Origin: Microbacterium sp.
GTDB taxonomy: Bacteria; Actinomycetota; Actinomycetes; Actinomycetales; Microbacteriaceae
Direction of reading: 5' to 3'
Length of the DNA: 64,000 bases
Assembly (NCBI GenBank): GCA_017306415.1
Contig: JAFKIL010000003.1
Location: forward strand, 248,001 to 312,000
Shown here: piece by piece, positions 10,465 through 19,568 of the stretch
How the letters are laid out: each line of letters begins with the position of its first letter
Numbering within the stretch: position 1 is the first letter of the stretch
The notes under the pieces: model-generated
What the model was told of the DNA's origin: nothing
What the model saw: only the letters and a program-made list of their open reading frames with translations
Database searches by the model: none
Position numbers and translations under genes: made by a program

Positions 10465-10485
10465 GGACGCCGCGAGACGGCCGGA

Positions 10486-11481
10486 TCAGCCGGCGACGAG
10501 GCGCGGAGTACCCGCCTCGTACTCCGTCAGATCGCCCGTCTGACCGGCGCGGAACGCCCGCCGCCCGACGACGAGCATGTACACCAGGAAGATCCCGAGG
10601 GCGAACGCGCCGATCGCCACCTTGACCGGCCACGGCCAGTTCTGCGGCGTGACGAAGCCTTCGACGGCGCCGGACAGCGCGAGGGAGAAGACCAGGCCCA
10701 CGGCCACGGTCGCCAACGAGCGCCCCGCAGCCGCCAATGCCTCGCCGCGGGTGCGGGGCCCCGGCGCGATCCACGCCCAGAACACGTGCAGGCCGGCCGC
10801 CGCCGCGACGAACACCGACGTGAGCTCGAGCAGTCCGTGCGGCGCGATGAACTGCAGGAACACGTCGCCGCGTCCGAACGAGATCATCACGGCCCCGGCG
10901 ATGCCCACGCCGATCGCATTCTGCACCACCACGTACACGGGCCAGATCCCGCTGACCCCGAACAGGACGCACTGCACGGCGATCCACGCGTTGTTCGTCC
11001 ACACGGTCCCGGCGAAGACGGCGGCCGGATTGTCCCGGTAGTAGTCCGTGAAGGAGTGCTCGGCGTAGTACTGGAGGTCGGCCCTCGAGCCGAGCGCGGC
11101 GAGCGCGGCAGGGTCGGTGGACACCCAGAAGGCGACGAGGCCGCCGACGACGACGAAGGCAGCCGCGATCGCCAGGGTCGTCCAGCGGAGTCGGTAGAGC
11201 GCGGCGGGAAGCTGCTGGACGAAGAATCGTCGCAGCTGCCGCAGCGGATCGTCCGACGTCCCCGTGAGCCGCAGTCGCGCGCGGGCGAGGAGTGTGGAGA
11301 CGTGGTCGCTCTGGGGTGTGCGCCCCGCCGCGGTCTTGATCTCGGCCAGGTCGGCCGAGGCGGCCCGGTAGCGCATGATCAGCTCGTCCACGTCGCGCCC
11401 CGACAGCGACCGGGAGCGGCCGAGCGCATCCAGACGCTCCCACTCGCCGCGTCGAGCGGCCGTGAGGGCGTCGAGGTCCAT
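10486..11481 (-). CDS. Stage II sporulation protein M family membrane protein
   Basis: This is a 331-residue protein of the SpoIIM/DUF95 family: a basic, helical N-terminal region of about 100 residues, then five or six transmembrane helices. This organism type does not sporulate, and in non-sporulating actinobacteria the family is always paired with an RDD-family gene, as here. The start MDLDALTAARRGEW is chosen because TAGATT lies exactly 7 nt upstream (11489-11494 on the plus strand), as expected for a leaderless mRNA. An ATG six codons further upstream is possible. Its function in these bacteria is unknown. Confidence 0.86.
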   Translation of the reverse strand: MDLDALTAARRGEWERLDALGRSRSLSGRDVDELIMRYRAASADLAEIKTAAGRTPQSDHVSTLLARARLRLTGTSDDPLRQLRRFFVQQLPAALYRLRWTTLAIAAAFVVVGGLVAFWVSTDPAALAALGSRADLQYYAEHSFTDYYRDNPAAVFAGTVWTNNAWIAVQCVLFGVSGIWPVYVVVQNAIGVGIAGAVMISFGRGDVFLQFIAPHGLLELTSVFVAAAAGLHVFWAWIAPGPRTRGEALAAAGRSLATVAVGLVFSLALSGAVEGFVTPQNWPWPVKVAIGAFALGIFLVYMLVVGRRAFRAGQTGDLTEYEAGTPRLVAG

Positions 11482-11488
11482 GTGCTTC

Positions 11489-11494
11489 AATCTA
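11489..11494 (-). promoter_or_regulatory. -10 box TAGATT for a leaderless SpoIIM-family mRNA
   Basis: Read on the minus strand, TAGATT is followed by seven nt and then the ATG at 11481, placing transcription start at or next to the start codon. A second, weaker box for the opposite gene (TTCAAT, 11486-11491) lies over the same bases. Confidence 0.45.
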
Positions 11495-11497
11495 CCC

Positions 11498-12385
11498 ATG
11501 CCCGCCTCCCCCGACGCCGTCAGGAACGCGACGGATCCGGGGCCTGCTCGCACCGTCCGCCCGATCGTGGTCCAGCAGGACGAGGTGCTCACCGGCGAAG
11601 CTGTCGCCCTCGACGTGCAGCCCCTGGGGTTCTTCCTCCGAGGCCTCGGCACCCTCATCGACGTCCTGGCCGCCGTGGCCCTGTATTTCGCCCTTGCTCT
11701 CGCCGGCAGCTGGCTGCTCGGTCAGAGCGTGGTCGGGAGCGACGTCTCCGGCATCCTGTCCGTCGTGGTGGCCGTGCTGGTGATGGTGGTGCTCCCGACG
11801 GTCGTCGAGACACTGTCGCACGGGCGCAGTCTCGGGCGGCTCGCGGTGGGCGGGCGGATCGTCCGCCTCGACGGCGGGGCCGCCGGGTTCCGGCAGGCGT
11901 TCATCCGCGCGATCGCGGGCGTGCTGGAGATCTGGATGACGGTCGGCGCGGTCGCGGCCCTGGTGGGCGCGTTCACCCCGCGCTCGCAGCGACTCGGCGA
12001 CCTGCTGGCCGGCACCTACTGCGAGCGGACGCGCACGCCGCGACTCCCGGTCGGCGTGGCGCCGCTTCCCGCCGTCCTGGTCGAGTGGGCCGGCGTCGCC
12101 GATGTCGGTCGCCTCCCGGATCGGCTCGCCCGCCGCTGCGCGCAGTTCGTGCGTCAGGCCGACCGCATGGAGCCGTCGGCACGACATCGCCTCGCGACAT
12201 CGCTCGCCGCGGAGGCCGCATCCCATGTCGCGCCGCTGCCGGCGGTCGACCCGGAGACCTTCGTCCGCGGAGTCGTCGCGGTCCGTCGTGATCGCGAGCT
12301 CGCGGCCCTCGTCCTCGAGGACCGGCACCTCGCGCAGCTCGCGGCGGGCGTGTCCGGCGAGCCGCGCGGCTTCCCCTCACGCTGA
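11498..12385 (+). CDS. RDD-family membrane protein
   Basis: This is a 295-residue protein. The RDD domain (about residues 30-180) has the family's two to three transmembrane helices and the signatures FFLRGLGTLIDVLAA and GRSLGRLAVGGRIVRLDGG. The C-terminal third is soluble and Arg/Ala-rich. RDD proteins are predicted transporters or lipid/protein partners of unclear role. The start ATG lies 16 bp from the start of the divergent SpoIIM-family gene, so both genes share a very small control region. I rejected the upstream extension of the frame because it covers that neighbour's coding sequence. Confidence 0.85.
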   Translation: MPASPDAVRNATDPGPARTVRPIVVQQDEVLTGEAVALDVQPLGFFLRGLGTLIDVLAAVALYFALALAGSWLLGQSVVGSDVSGILSVVVAVLVMVVLPTVVETLSHGRSLGRLAVGGRIVRLDGGAAGFRQAFIRAIAGVLEIWMTVGAVAALVGAFTPRSQRLGDLLAGTYCERTRTPRLPVGVAPLPAVLVEWAGVADVGRLPDRLARRCAQFVRQADRMEPSARHRLATSLAAEAASHVAPLPAVDPETFVRGVVAVRRDRELAALVLEDRHLAQLAAGVSGEPRGFPSR

Positions 12386-12420
12386 GCCGGCCTCCCCGCC
12401 GCTGGACGGGAACCGGGCGA

Positions 12421-13896
<1,476 letters not shown>

Positions 13897-13937
13897 TCCC
13901 CCATTCTCCCACGGGGGCCGAGGACGATCCCCGGGGC

Positions 13938-14144
13938 TCAGACGCGCAGCGTCTCGTGGCGCACCACCAGCCACCCGCGCGGCACCGAGAGCCGGTCGGT
14001 GTGGATGGCGCACAGATCGTGCGCGTGCGGATCGCCCTCCCGGCCGAGAGGGCCGACGGCGGCCATCTGGTCGCCGTAGTCGTACGTGAGGGTGGAGACC
14101 GCCTCGCGGGCGCATCCCACCTTGGAGCAGAGTCTGGCGCGCAT
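13938..14144 (-). CDS. DUF3499 family small protein
   Basis: This is a 68-residue protein with four conserved residues suited to metal binding: Cys6 and Cys11 (CSKVGC) near the N-terminus, and Cys45 and His48 (LCAIHTD) later. This is the DUF3499 pattern, known from many actinobacteria beside the metallopeptidase-like and DUF5719 genes. The function is unknown; a small zinc-ribbon-like fold is inferred. The start [11 protein letters not shown] is supported by TAGCGT 7 nt upstream (14152-14157, minus strand), implying a leaderless mRNA. It is divergent from the metallopeptidase-like gene. Confidence 0.85.
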   Translation of the reverse strand: MRARLCSKVGCAREAVSTLTYDYGDQMAAVGPLGREGDPHAHDLCAIHTDRLSVPRGWLVVRHETLRV

Positions 14145-14151
14145 CGCGTCC

Positions 14152-14157
14152 ACGCTA
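14152..14157 (-). promoter_or_regulatory. -10 box TAGCGT for a leaderless DUF3499 mRNA
   Basis: TAGCGT on the minus strand is separated by 7 nt from the ATG at 14144. No convincing -35 is visible. Confidence 0.45.
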
Positions 14158-14221
14158 TCGAGGGGATCGGACAGCACGGGGATGCCGCGCCGACGAGCGG
14201 CCGTCGCCGGCCGCCCCCGCC

Positions 14222-14227
14222 TAGGAT
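14222..14227 (+). promoter_or_regulatory. -10 box TAGGAT for a leaderless mRNA
   Basis: TAGGAT is followed by 7 nt and the ATG at 14235. The AGGA inside it could also act as a ribosome binding site if transcription starts further upstream. Confidence 0.45.
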
Positions 14228-14234
14228 GGACCCC

Positions 14235-14672
14235 ATGATGCGGCGGAAGACCCGAGCCGGCCGGAACGCTCCCCGGCCCGCGCGCCACGGGCGTCACGGC
14301 CGCGAGGGCCGCAGCCCCGTCGTCCGCCCCCCGCTCCCTCCCTTGGACACCCGGCTCGACAGGTTCGACCTCGCCGTGGGCACGGCGGCGGAATTCCTCC
14401 GCTCCGCCTGGGAGGACCTCCGCGACGTCTCGTTCGAAGTCGCGGACATGCCCGCACAGGCGACCGTGGAGGGCATCCCGCGATGGCGTGTGGATCGCGC
14501 CGCGAAGCGCATCGTGCTGTTCCGCATCCCCATCGAGCGCCTCAGCCACCTGCACCGCGACGACGACCTGCATCGGCGCATCCTCGTCGAGGGATCGGTG
14601 TTCCGCGCGGCCGCCGAGTATCTCGATCGCGACCCGTGGGATCTCGGCCCGGAGCGCTTCCGCTACTTCTGA
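14235..14672 (+). CDS. Metallopeptidase-family-like protein lacking HExxH
   Basis: This is a 145-residue protein of the actinobacterial family encoded divergently from DUF3499, often annotated as metallopeptidase. The N-terminus is very basic (Arg/His-rich, about 35 residues). The middle contains FDLAVGTAAEFLRSAWEDL and the segment DVSFEVADMP that aligns with zincin-like relatives. The C-terminal helix where relatives carry HExxH reads LVEGSVFRAAAEYLDRDPWDL, with no zinc-ligand His pair. Peptidase activity is therefore unlikely. Start candidates are the ATGs at 14226, 14235 and 14238; 14235 fits both the AGGA spacing and the -10 box. Confidence 0.75.
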   Translation: MMRRKTRAGRNAPRPARHGRHGREGRSPVVRPPLPPLDTRLDRFDLAVGTAAEFLRSAWEDLRDVSFEVADMPAQATVEGIPRWRVDRAAKRIVLFRIPIERLSHLHRDDDLHRRILVEGSVFRAAAEYLDRDPWDLGPERFRYF

Positions 14673-14682
14673 GGCCTGGGCG

Positions 14683-16086
14683 TCAGGGGTAGACGCGGAT
14701 CGGTGCGGACGTGCCGAGCGCCGGCCAGATCGAGAACGCCGCGAGCGCCCCCTGAGCGGCGAAGGAGACGGACGCCGTGACCGGCGTCTTCCCGGGATCC
14801 AGCCGGTACGTGGCCCCGGCCGTGACACTCGCCGTCACGGTCTCACCCGGGTCGACCAGGATGCGCCGTGACGAACCGCCGTCGACCGGCTCGAGAGTGA
14901 CGGTCGCGGCATCCGCGCCGGTGTTCGCGACGGCGATCTGGGGCGAGGGGCCCGACGGCACCGCGACGAGCGTCGCCGCCGAGAGCGCGGGCGCGGCGGT
15001 GAACCAGGCGAAGTCGGAGCCGGCACCGGAACCCGTCGCCTGCCACACGGCGGCGACCAGGGGCGCACCCGCCGTCGCGGTGACCGAATAGACGCCACGC
15101 GGGAGGGCATCCAGCTCCACCTCCGCCGGAGCGCCGGCCGTCAGCGGCACCTGGCGTGTCATGACCTCCTTGCCGCCCGCATCGGTGACGGTGAGGGTGG
15201 CGGTGGTGGATGCCGCGGGAGCGAGGAGGCGGGCGACGGTGGTGGGCTCGTTACCGCCGGGCGCGACGGTCACCCGCACGCCGGGGACGACCTGGCTCCG
15301 CGCGCTGCCGACGATCGCGCCTTCCTGGTCGACGCCGCCGGTCACCAGCGTCCGGGTGATGCTCGACTGCAGGGCCGCTTGGACAGGGGCGCCGGATGCG
15401 GTGACCCGGACGACGGGAGCCTCCTCCCCGAGGACGAGGCCCGCGAGGGGGACGACCCGCTGCGTCCCGGCGGGGACGACGATGCCGCTCCCCCCGGGGG
15501 GAACCTGCCTTCCCTGTGCGCCGTACACGGTGAGGTCGACGGTGGCGGCCACGGTCCCCGGATTGGCGAGCAGGACGAGGTCGGCGGAGCCCGTCGTCGT
15601 GGCGCCCCCCACGAGCCACGACTCGGTGAGGCCCGGCGCGCACGCGGAGGCGGCGAACCCGCGGAGATCCTCGGCGGCGACCGTGGCCGACGTCGCACCG
15701 GCGATGTCAGCCCGCGAGCGACCCTTCGGCGCGGCCGTGAGACGGGTCGCGCCGGGCGAGGCGTCGACGCCCGTCGTCGTCACCGCATCCTCGCGCGGGG
15801 CAGGGCCGCCGGGGGCCACCCCCACGGTCACGTCGGCATCCGCCGCGACGGAGAGCTGGGACGCCGCAGCCGAGTCCCGGCCGAGGGCGAGCAGCGGGCC
15901 CGCGCACGTGAGGACGGTGGCCGCCGGAGCGGGTGCGACGGTGACGCTCACCGGCGACGGTGCGTGCCCTGGCCAGCCGAACGCGACGCCGGCCACCGTC
16001 GCCGCCACGGCGACGACGGCGACGACGGCTCCGCCGAGCAGGCGGGCGCCGGTCCCCGCGATGCGGAAAGCGCGGTTGTCGCTCAC
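14683..16086 (-). CDS. DUF5719 family membrane-anchored protein
   Basis: This is a 467-residue protein with one N-terminal transmembrane helix (about residues 15-36) and a large extracytoplasmic part. That part is rich in Val, Thr, Ala and Gly and consists of repeated beta-sandwich-like segments, e.g. TVDLTVYGAQGRQVPPGG and the following 'VVPAGTQRVVPLAGL' region. This matches the DUF5719 family, whose function is unknown. The GTG start overlaps the stop of the upstream giant glycosyltransferase (GTGA, 16083-16086), so the two are coupled. This suggests an extracytoplasmic partner for that enzyme, an inference from gene order that is conserved in actinobacteria. Confidence 0.85.
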   Translation of the reverse strand: MSDNRAFRIAGTGARLLGGAVVAVVAVAATVAGVAFGWPGHAPSPVSVTVAPAPAATVLTCAGPLLALGRDSAAASQLSVAADADVTVGVAPGGPAPREDAVTTTGVDASPGATRLTAAPKGRSRADIAGATSATVAAEDLRGFAASACAPGLTESWLVGGATTTGSADLVLLANPGTVAATVDLTVYGAQGRQVPPGGSGIVVPAGTQRVVPLAGLVLGEEAPVVRVTASGAPVQAALQSSITRTLVTGGVDQEGAIVGSARSQVVPGVRVTVAPGGNEPTTVARLLAPAASTTATLTVTDAGGKEVMTRQVPLTAGAPAEVELDALPRGVYSVTATAGAPLVAAVWQATGSGAGSDFAWFTAAPALSAATLVAVPSGPSPQIAVANTGADAATVTLEPVDGGSSRRILVDPGETVTASVTAGATYRLDPGKTPVTASVSFAAQGALAAFSIWPALGTSAPIRVYP

Positions 16087-18962
16087 GTCACCTCCTGAGC
16101 CGGGCGCCCCACGACACGCGAGAGCCGTCGGGCGCGTCTCCGTGACGCGCCGGTGGGAACCGCCAGCAGCAGCGCCGCCGCGACGACGGCGATCTCGGCG
16201 ATGGCGATGCCACGCGCGAGCGCCTGCGTCTCCGCACTCTCCCCCGCCCTCGGCACCAGCTTCTCCGTGACGCGCCAGAGCGTGCCCTTGCTGGTGTCGC
16301 CGACGGCGTCCAGACCGCTGCGCTGGTCGAGCGCGGTCTCTGCGCTGATCCGCAGCGCGCGGGCGGTGTCGTCCTGCTCGTCGACCGGCGCCAGCATGAC
16401 GAATCCGATGCCCGCGGACGCCAGGCGCGACACGACGTCCGTCGAGCTCGAGGTGATGAGGTCCGCGGCGAGCGCGGCGACCCGGTCGTCCGCCGCCGTC
16501 GGCCGGCTGCGCGTCGCGCGGATCGTGGACTGCCCGCCCAGTGTCTCGCTCTCACCCCACACCACGACCGCGGCGACGCCGCCGGATGCCAGCGGGGTGA
16601 GCGCGATCGTGCCGGTGTCGGGGTGACCACGCCCCTCCGCGGCGACATAGGCGGGGAGCGTCGACGCCGGACCGTCGGTGAGAAGCGCGGCGCCGCGCAC
16701 GTTCGCCGTCAGAGCGGGGACCGAGAGCCCGATCAGCGCGAGCATGACGATGCCCGACGCGATGCCCCGCACGAGGCCGCCGTGACGGCGTCCCCCGGCG
16801 CGGAGGAGATCGCTGTCGAGCGCGACGACCGCGCCGCCGACGCCGCCGATCCAGGCGAGACTGAGGGCCGCCCCCGGCCACAGCGCGATCGCCTGCCCCG
16901 TCGCGGAGGACACCGAGATCCCGACCGCGGCGAACGCGGTCCCCAGCCCGAGCAGGGTCACTGCGAGCAGCAGCACGGCCACGAGCCAGCGCGGGGTGAG
17001 CACAGCGATCAGAGCGAGCACCGCGACCGGCGCCACGAGGAGCGGCACCCACCAGGTCGGCGACGCGAGGTGGAGGGACGCGAGGAAGCTCCCCCATCCG
17101 CCCGGATCGGCGGTCGGGAATCCGGATGCCAGCGCCGCGCGCCCTGTCACGTCTGCCGCCACCTGCGGACCCGCCCAGGGGACGCCGGGATCCGCGAGGA
17201 GCCCCCACGGATTGCGCTCGTGAACCTGCCGGAGGACGGTGGGCACGGCGAAGACCACGGCCGGGACGATCACCCAGGCGACACGGGCCGCTCCGACACC
17301 GCGTCGGACGGTGAGGGTGAGGACCAGCGCGAGGAGCCAGAGAGCCACGAGGGCGGGCGCGAGCGACGGTGCGCACGCGACGACCGCGATCATCACGAGC
17401 GACGCCATCCCGGCGGGCACCCACGATCGGTGCGCGACCGATCCGGCGTAGAAGAGCCACGGCAGCAGGAGGTGCACGAGCACGCCGGTCGGGCGACCCT
17501 GGGTGAGTGCGGCGAGGAAGGTGGGGGCCAGCGCCCACGCGACGGCGCCCGTGATCCTCAGCACCGGTCGGTCCGTGAGGCGGGTCGTCGCGAACCAGCC
17601 GCCGAGGACAGCAAGTGGCAGCGCCAGGATCCAGAGCAGGACGAGAGCGCGGGACGGATCCCCGGGCCACAGGGATCCGAGGAGCGCGACCACGGACGCG
17701 AAGGGATCCGCGGGCGCCACCGTCTCGAGTCCCGTCGCGCGCAGGCCGTACGCCGCGTCCGCCCAGAGCTGACCCAGCGTCGAGCGCAATGGCTCGAGGG
17801 CTCCTCCGCCGATCACGGGCCAGGCGAGGAGAGCGGGGAAGGCGGCGACGGAGACGACGAGCGCCGCGAGGACGATCCACGCTCCGCCGCCGCTGAAGAA
17901 TCCGAGGTCGCCGCGCACGGGGCGGGCGGCGGCATCCGCGGCGTCGACATCGGGGCGGAGTGCGTTGCGCAGCTCGGACCGACTGATCCGGAGGGGCGCG
18001 AGCTGGCCCCATGAGACCGTCCGGGTCCGGTGGATGCGAGACCGCGCCTGGGCGAGGGCGCCCACGCGCACCACCGCGACGAATGCCGCGCCCCACTCGG
18101 GGAGGATGCGCCCCGGCGACTTCGCGACCAGTTGCTGCACGGTCCGCCACACCGCCGTCGGGAGGATGGCGAGCCACAGGAAGAACACAGCGGGCGCCGG
18201 CGCGTAGACGAGCCGCCGATGGAGCTGCGCCACCCGCGTCGCGTACGCGGCGCCCGGCGGACGTACGCCGTCCCGCGCATCGGGGAGCCCGGCGACACCG
18301 TCGCCGTATACGCCGAGACGCGCCCCGGGAACGACACTGACGCGTCCGCCGGCGAGCCGCGCGCGGACGCCGAGGTCGAGTCCCTCGTCCGCACCGGAGA
18401 GCGCGGGGTCGAGACCCTCGAGCGCGCGCCACGCATCGGCGCGGACCAGGATGCCCCGGACATCCGAGCCGAGCACATCGTCGGTGGTGTCGTGCTGCCC
18501 CTGGTCGAACTGGCCGTCCGCGAGGCCGATGGTCGCTCCGAAGCGCGTCATGCTCACGCCGAGGGAGACGATCTCGGTGCGATCGTCCCAGCGCACCAGC
18601 TTGGGCGCTGCGATCGCGACCGACGGCGCGAGCTCGAGCGCTCCGGCGAGCCGCTCCAGCGCCTCCGGCTCAGGCACCGTGTCCTGGGCGAGAAGCCAGA
18701 CCGCGTCGCCGTCCAGCCGGGGCGTCGCCATGCGCACAGCCTCGGCGTACCGGGTGGTGCGCGGAGCCGTGATCACACCTTCGGCGCCCGACGCGCGCGC
18801 GAGCTGCGTGAGCTCCTCGTCCGGGCCGCACAGCACCACGGTGAGCACGTCGACGCGGCGCGTCAGGCCGGCGAGCGCTTGGAGCGTCCGCTGGAGACGG
18901 CGCGCCGCAGGGGCGTGGCCGTCGGGGCGCACGACGAGCAGGGCGTGGACACGGGCGGGCAT
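16083..18962 (-). CDS. Large membrane glycosyltransferase (GT2 domain plus multi-pass region)
   Basis: This is a 959-residue protein. The N-terminal ~280 residues form a GT-A/GT2 domain (MPARVHALLVVRPDG, a VWLLAQD metal-site region, and ALSGADEGLDLGVRARLAGG). The rest has about 12-14 hydrophobic helices and extracytoplasmic loops. Comparable proteins in actinobacteria are annotated as glycosyltransferase family 2 and lie next to DUF5719 and whiB; donor and acceptor are unknown. Dual GT2 plus polytopic architecture suggests transfer onto a lipid-linked or exported glycan. TAGGCT lies 10 nt before the ATG (18973-18978, minus strand), so the mRNA is nearly leaderless. It is downstream of whiB in the same orientation. 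Confidence 0.87.
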   Translation of the reverse strand: MPARVHALLVVRPDGHAPAARRLQRTLQALAGLTRRVDVLTVVLCGPDEELTQLARASGAEGVITAPRTTRYAEAVRMATPRLDGDAVWLLAQDTVPEPEALERLAGALELAPSVAIAAPKLVRWDDRTEIVSLGVSMTRFGATIGLADGQFDQGQHDTTDDVLGSDVRGILVRADAWRALEGLDPALSGADEGLDLGVRARLAGGRVSVVPGARLGVYGDGVAGLPDARDGVRPPGAAYATRVAQLHRRLVYAPAPAVFFLWLAILPTAVWRTVQQLVAKSPGRILPEWGAAFVAVVRVGALAQARSRIHRTRTVSWGQLAPLRISRSELRNALRPDVDAADAAARPVRGDLGFFSGGGAWIVLAALVVSVAAFPALLAWPVIGGGALEPLRSTLGQLWADAAYGLRATGLETVAPADPFASVVALLGSLWPGDPSRALVLLWILALPLAVLGGWFATTRLTDRPVLRITGAVAWALAPTFLAALTQGRPTGVLVHLLLPWLFYAGSVAHRSWVPAGMASLVMIAVVACAPSLAPALVALWLLALVLTLTVRRGVGAARVAWVIVPAVVFAVPTVLRQVHERNPWGLLADPGVPWAGPQVAADVTGRAALASGFPTADPGGWGSFLASLHLASPTWWVPLLVAPVAVLALIAVLTPRWLVAVLLLAVTLLGLGTAFAAVGISVSSATGQAIALWPGAALSLAWIGGVGGAVVALDSDLLRAGGRRHGGLVRGIASGIVMLALIGLSVPALTANVRGAALLTDGPASTLPAYVAAEGRGHPDTGTIALTPLASGGVAAVVVWGESETLGGQSTIRATRSRPTAADDRVAALAADLITSSSTDVVSRLASAGIGFVMLAPVDEQDDTARALRISAETALDQRSGLDAVGDTSKGTLWRVTEKLVPRAGESAETQALARGIAIAEIAVVAAALLLAVPTGASRRRARRLSRVVGRPAQEVT

Positions 18963-19034
18963 GGCGTGGGCCAGCCTAGGCGCGTGGACCGGCGGGTCGC
19001 GTCTGCACGCGCCGGGCGCGCCGGATCGGTTCGA

Positions 19035-19361
19035 TCAGCCGGCGCGACGCTTGAGCTTCCGACGCTCGCGCTCGCTCAGGCCACCCCAGATGCCGAAGCG
19101 CTCGTCGTTCTGCAGCGCGTACTCGAGGCATTGCGCCCGGACGTCGCACGTGGTGCAGATCCGCTTGGCATCTCGTGTGGAGCCGCCCTTCTCGGGGAAG
19201 AACGCCTCGGGGTCGGTCTGCGCGCACAACGCGTCGGTCTGCCACGCGAGTGCGTGGTCCTGGTCCGCTTCGAGCGGCCTGCGAACCCCCGGAACGCCGA
19301 GGTCGACCGGATCGACGAACCAGTTCTCGGGAACGCCTGAGCGGTACGATGCGCCCGTCAT
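19035..19361 (-). CDS. WhiB-family iron-sulfur transcriptional regulator (WhiB2/WhmD-like)
   Basis: This is a 108-residue WhiB protein. The four cluster-binding cysteines are in ALCAQTDPEAFF, then RICTTCDVRAQC (Cys-x2-Cys-x5-Cys). The G(I/V)WGG turn is present as FGIWGGLSERERRKL, followed by a basic C-terminus for DNA contact. Synteny with the ahcY/DUF3499 region and the sequence type suggest WhiB2 (WhmD/WhiB), which regulates division and septation; the exact subclass is an inference. The ATG at 19361 has GAGGAGA five nt upstream; the GTG at 19382 would remove that site. A good promoter lies about 50-75 bp upstream. Confidence 0.92.
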   Translation of the reverse strand: MTGASYRSGVPENWFVDPVDLGVPGVRRPLEADQDHALAWQTDALCAQTDPEAFFPEKGGSTRDAKRICTTCDVRAQCLEYALQNDERFGIWGGLSERERRKLKRRAG

Positions 19362-19409
19362 ATCGTTCTCCTCGCTGCTCACCCCCGCGCGTTGTCGCGC
19401 CTGCAGCTA

Positions 19410-19438
19410 ATTACACCGGTGTCATTCGCTCCGGTCAA
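19410..19438 (-). promoter_or_regulatory. whiB promoter with palindrome over the spacer and -10
   Basis: Read on the minus strand, TTGACC (-35, 19433-19438) and TGTAAT (-10, 19410-19415) are separated by exactly 17 bp. A perfect 10-bp palindrome ACACCGGTGT (19413-19422) covers part of the spacer and the -10, a position where a dimeric regulator could block or assist RNA polymerase. The 5' leader would be about 40 nt and include the GAGGAGA site. Confidence 0.65.
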
Positions 19439-19568
19439 GTCGCAGATACTAAAACCTCATCCCCAGGTTGAAGCTTTGCGACGCGCCGTGGCCGCCCCGT
19501 GTTCGGGTAACGGTGAGGCAACGATCCGGGCGGGAGGTGCCGGGCGTGCGCGATACCCTGTTCCCACC

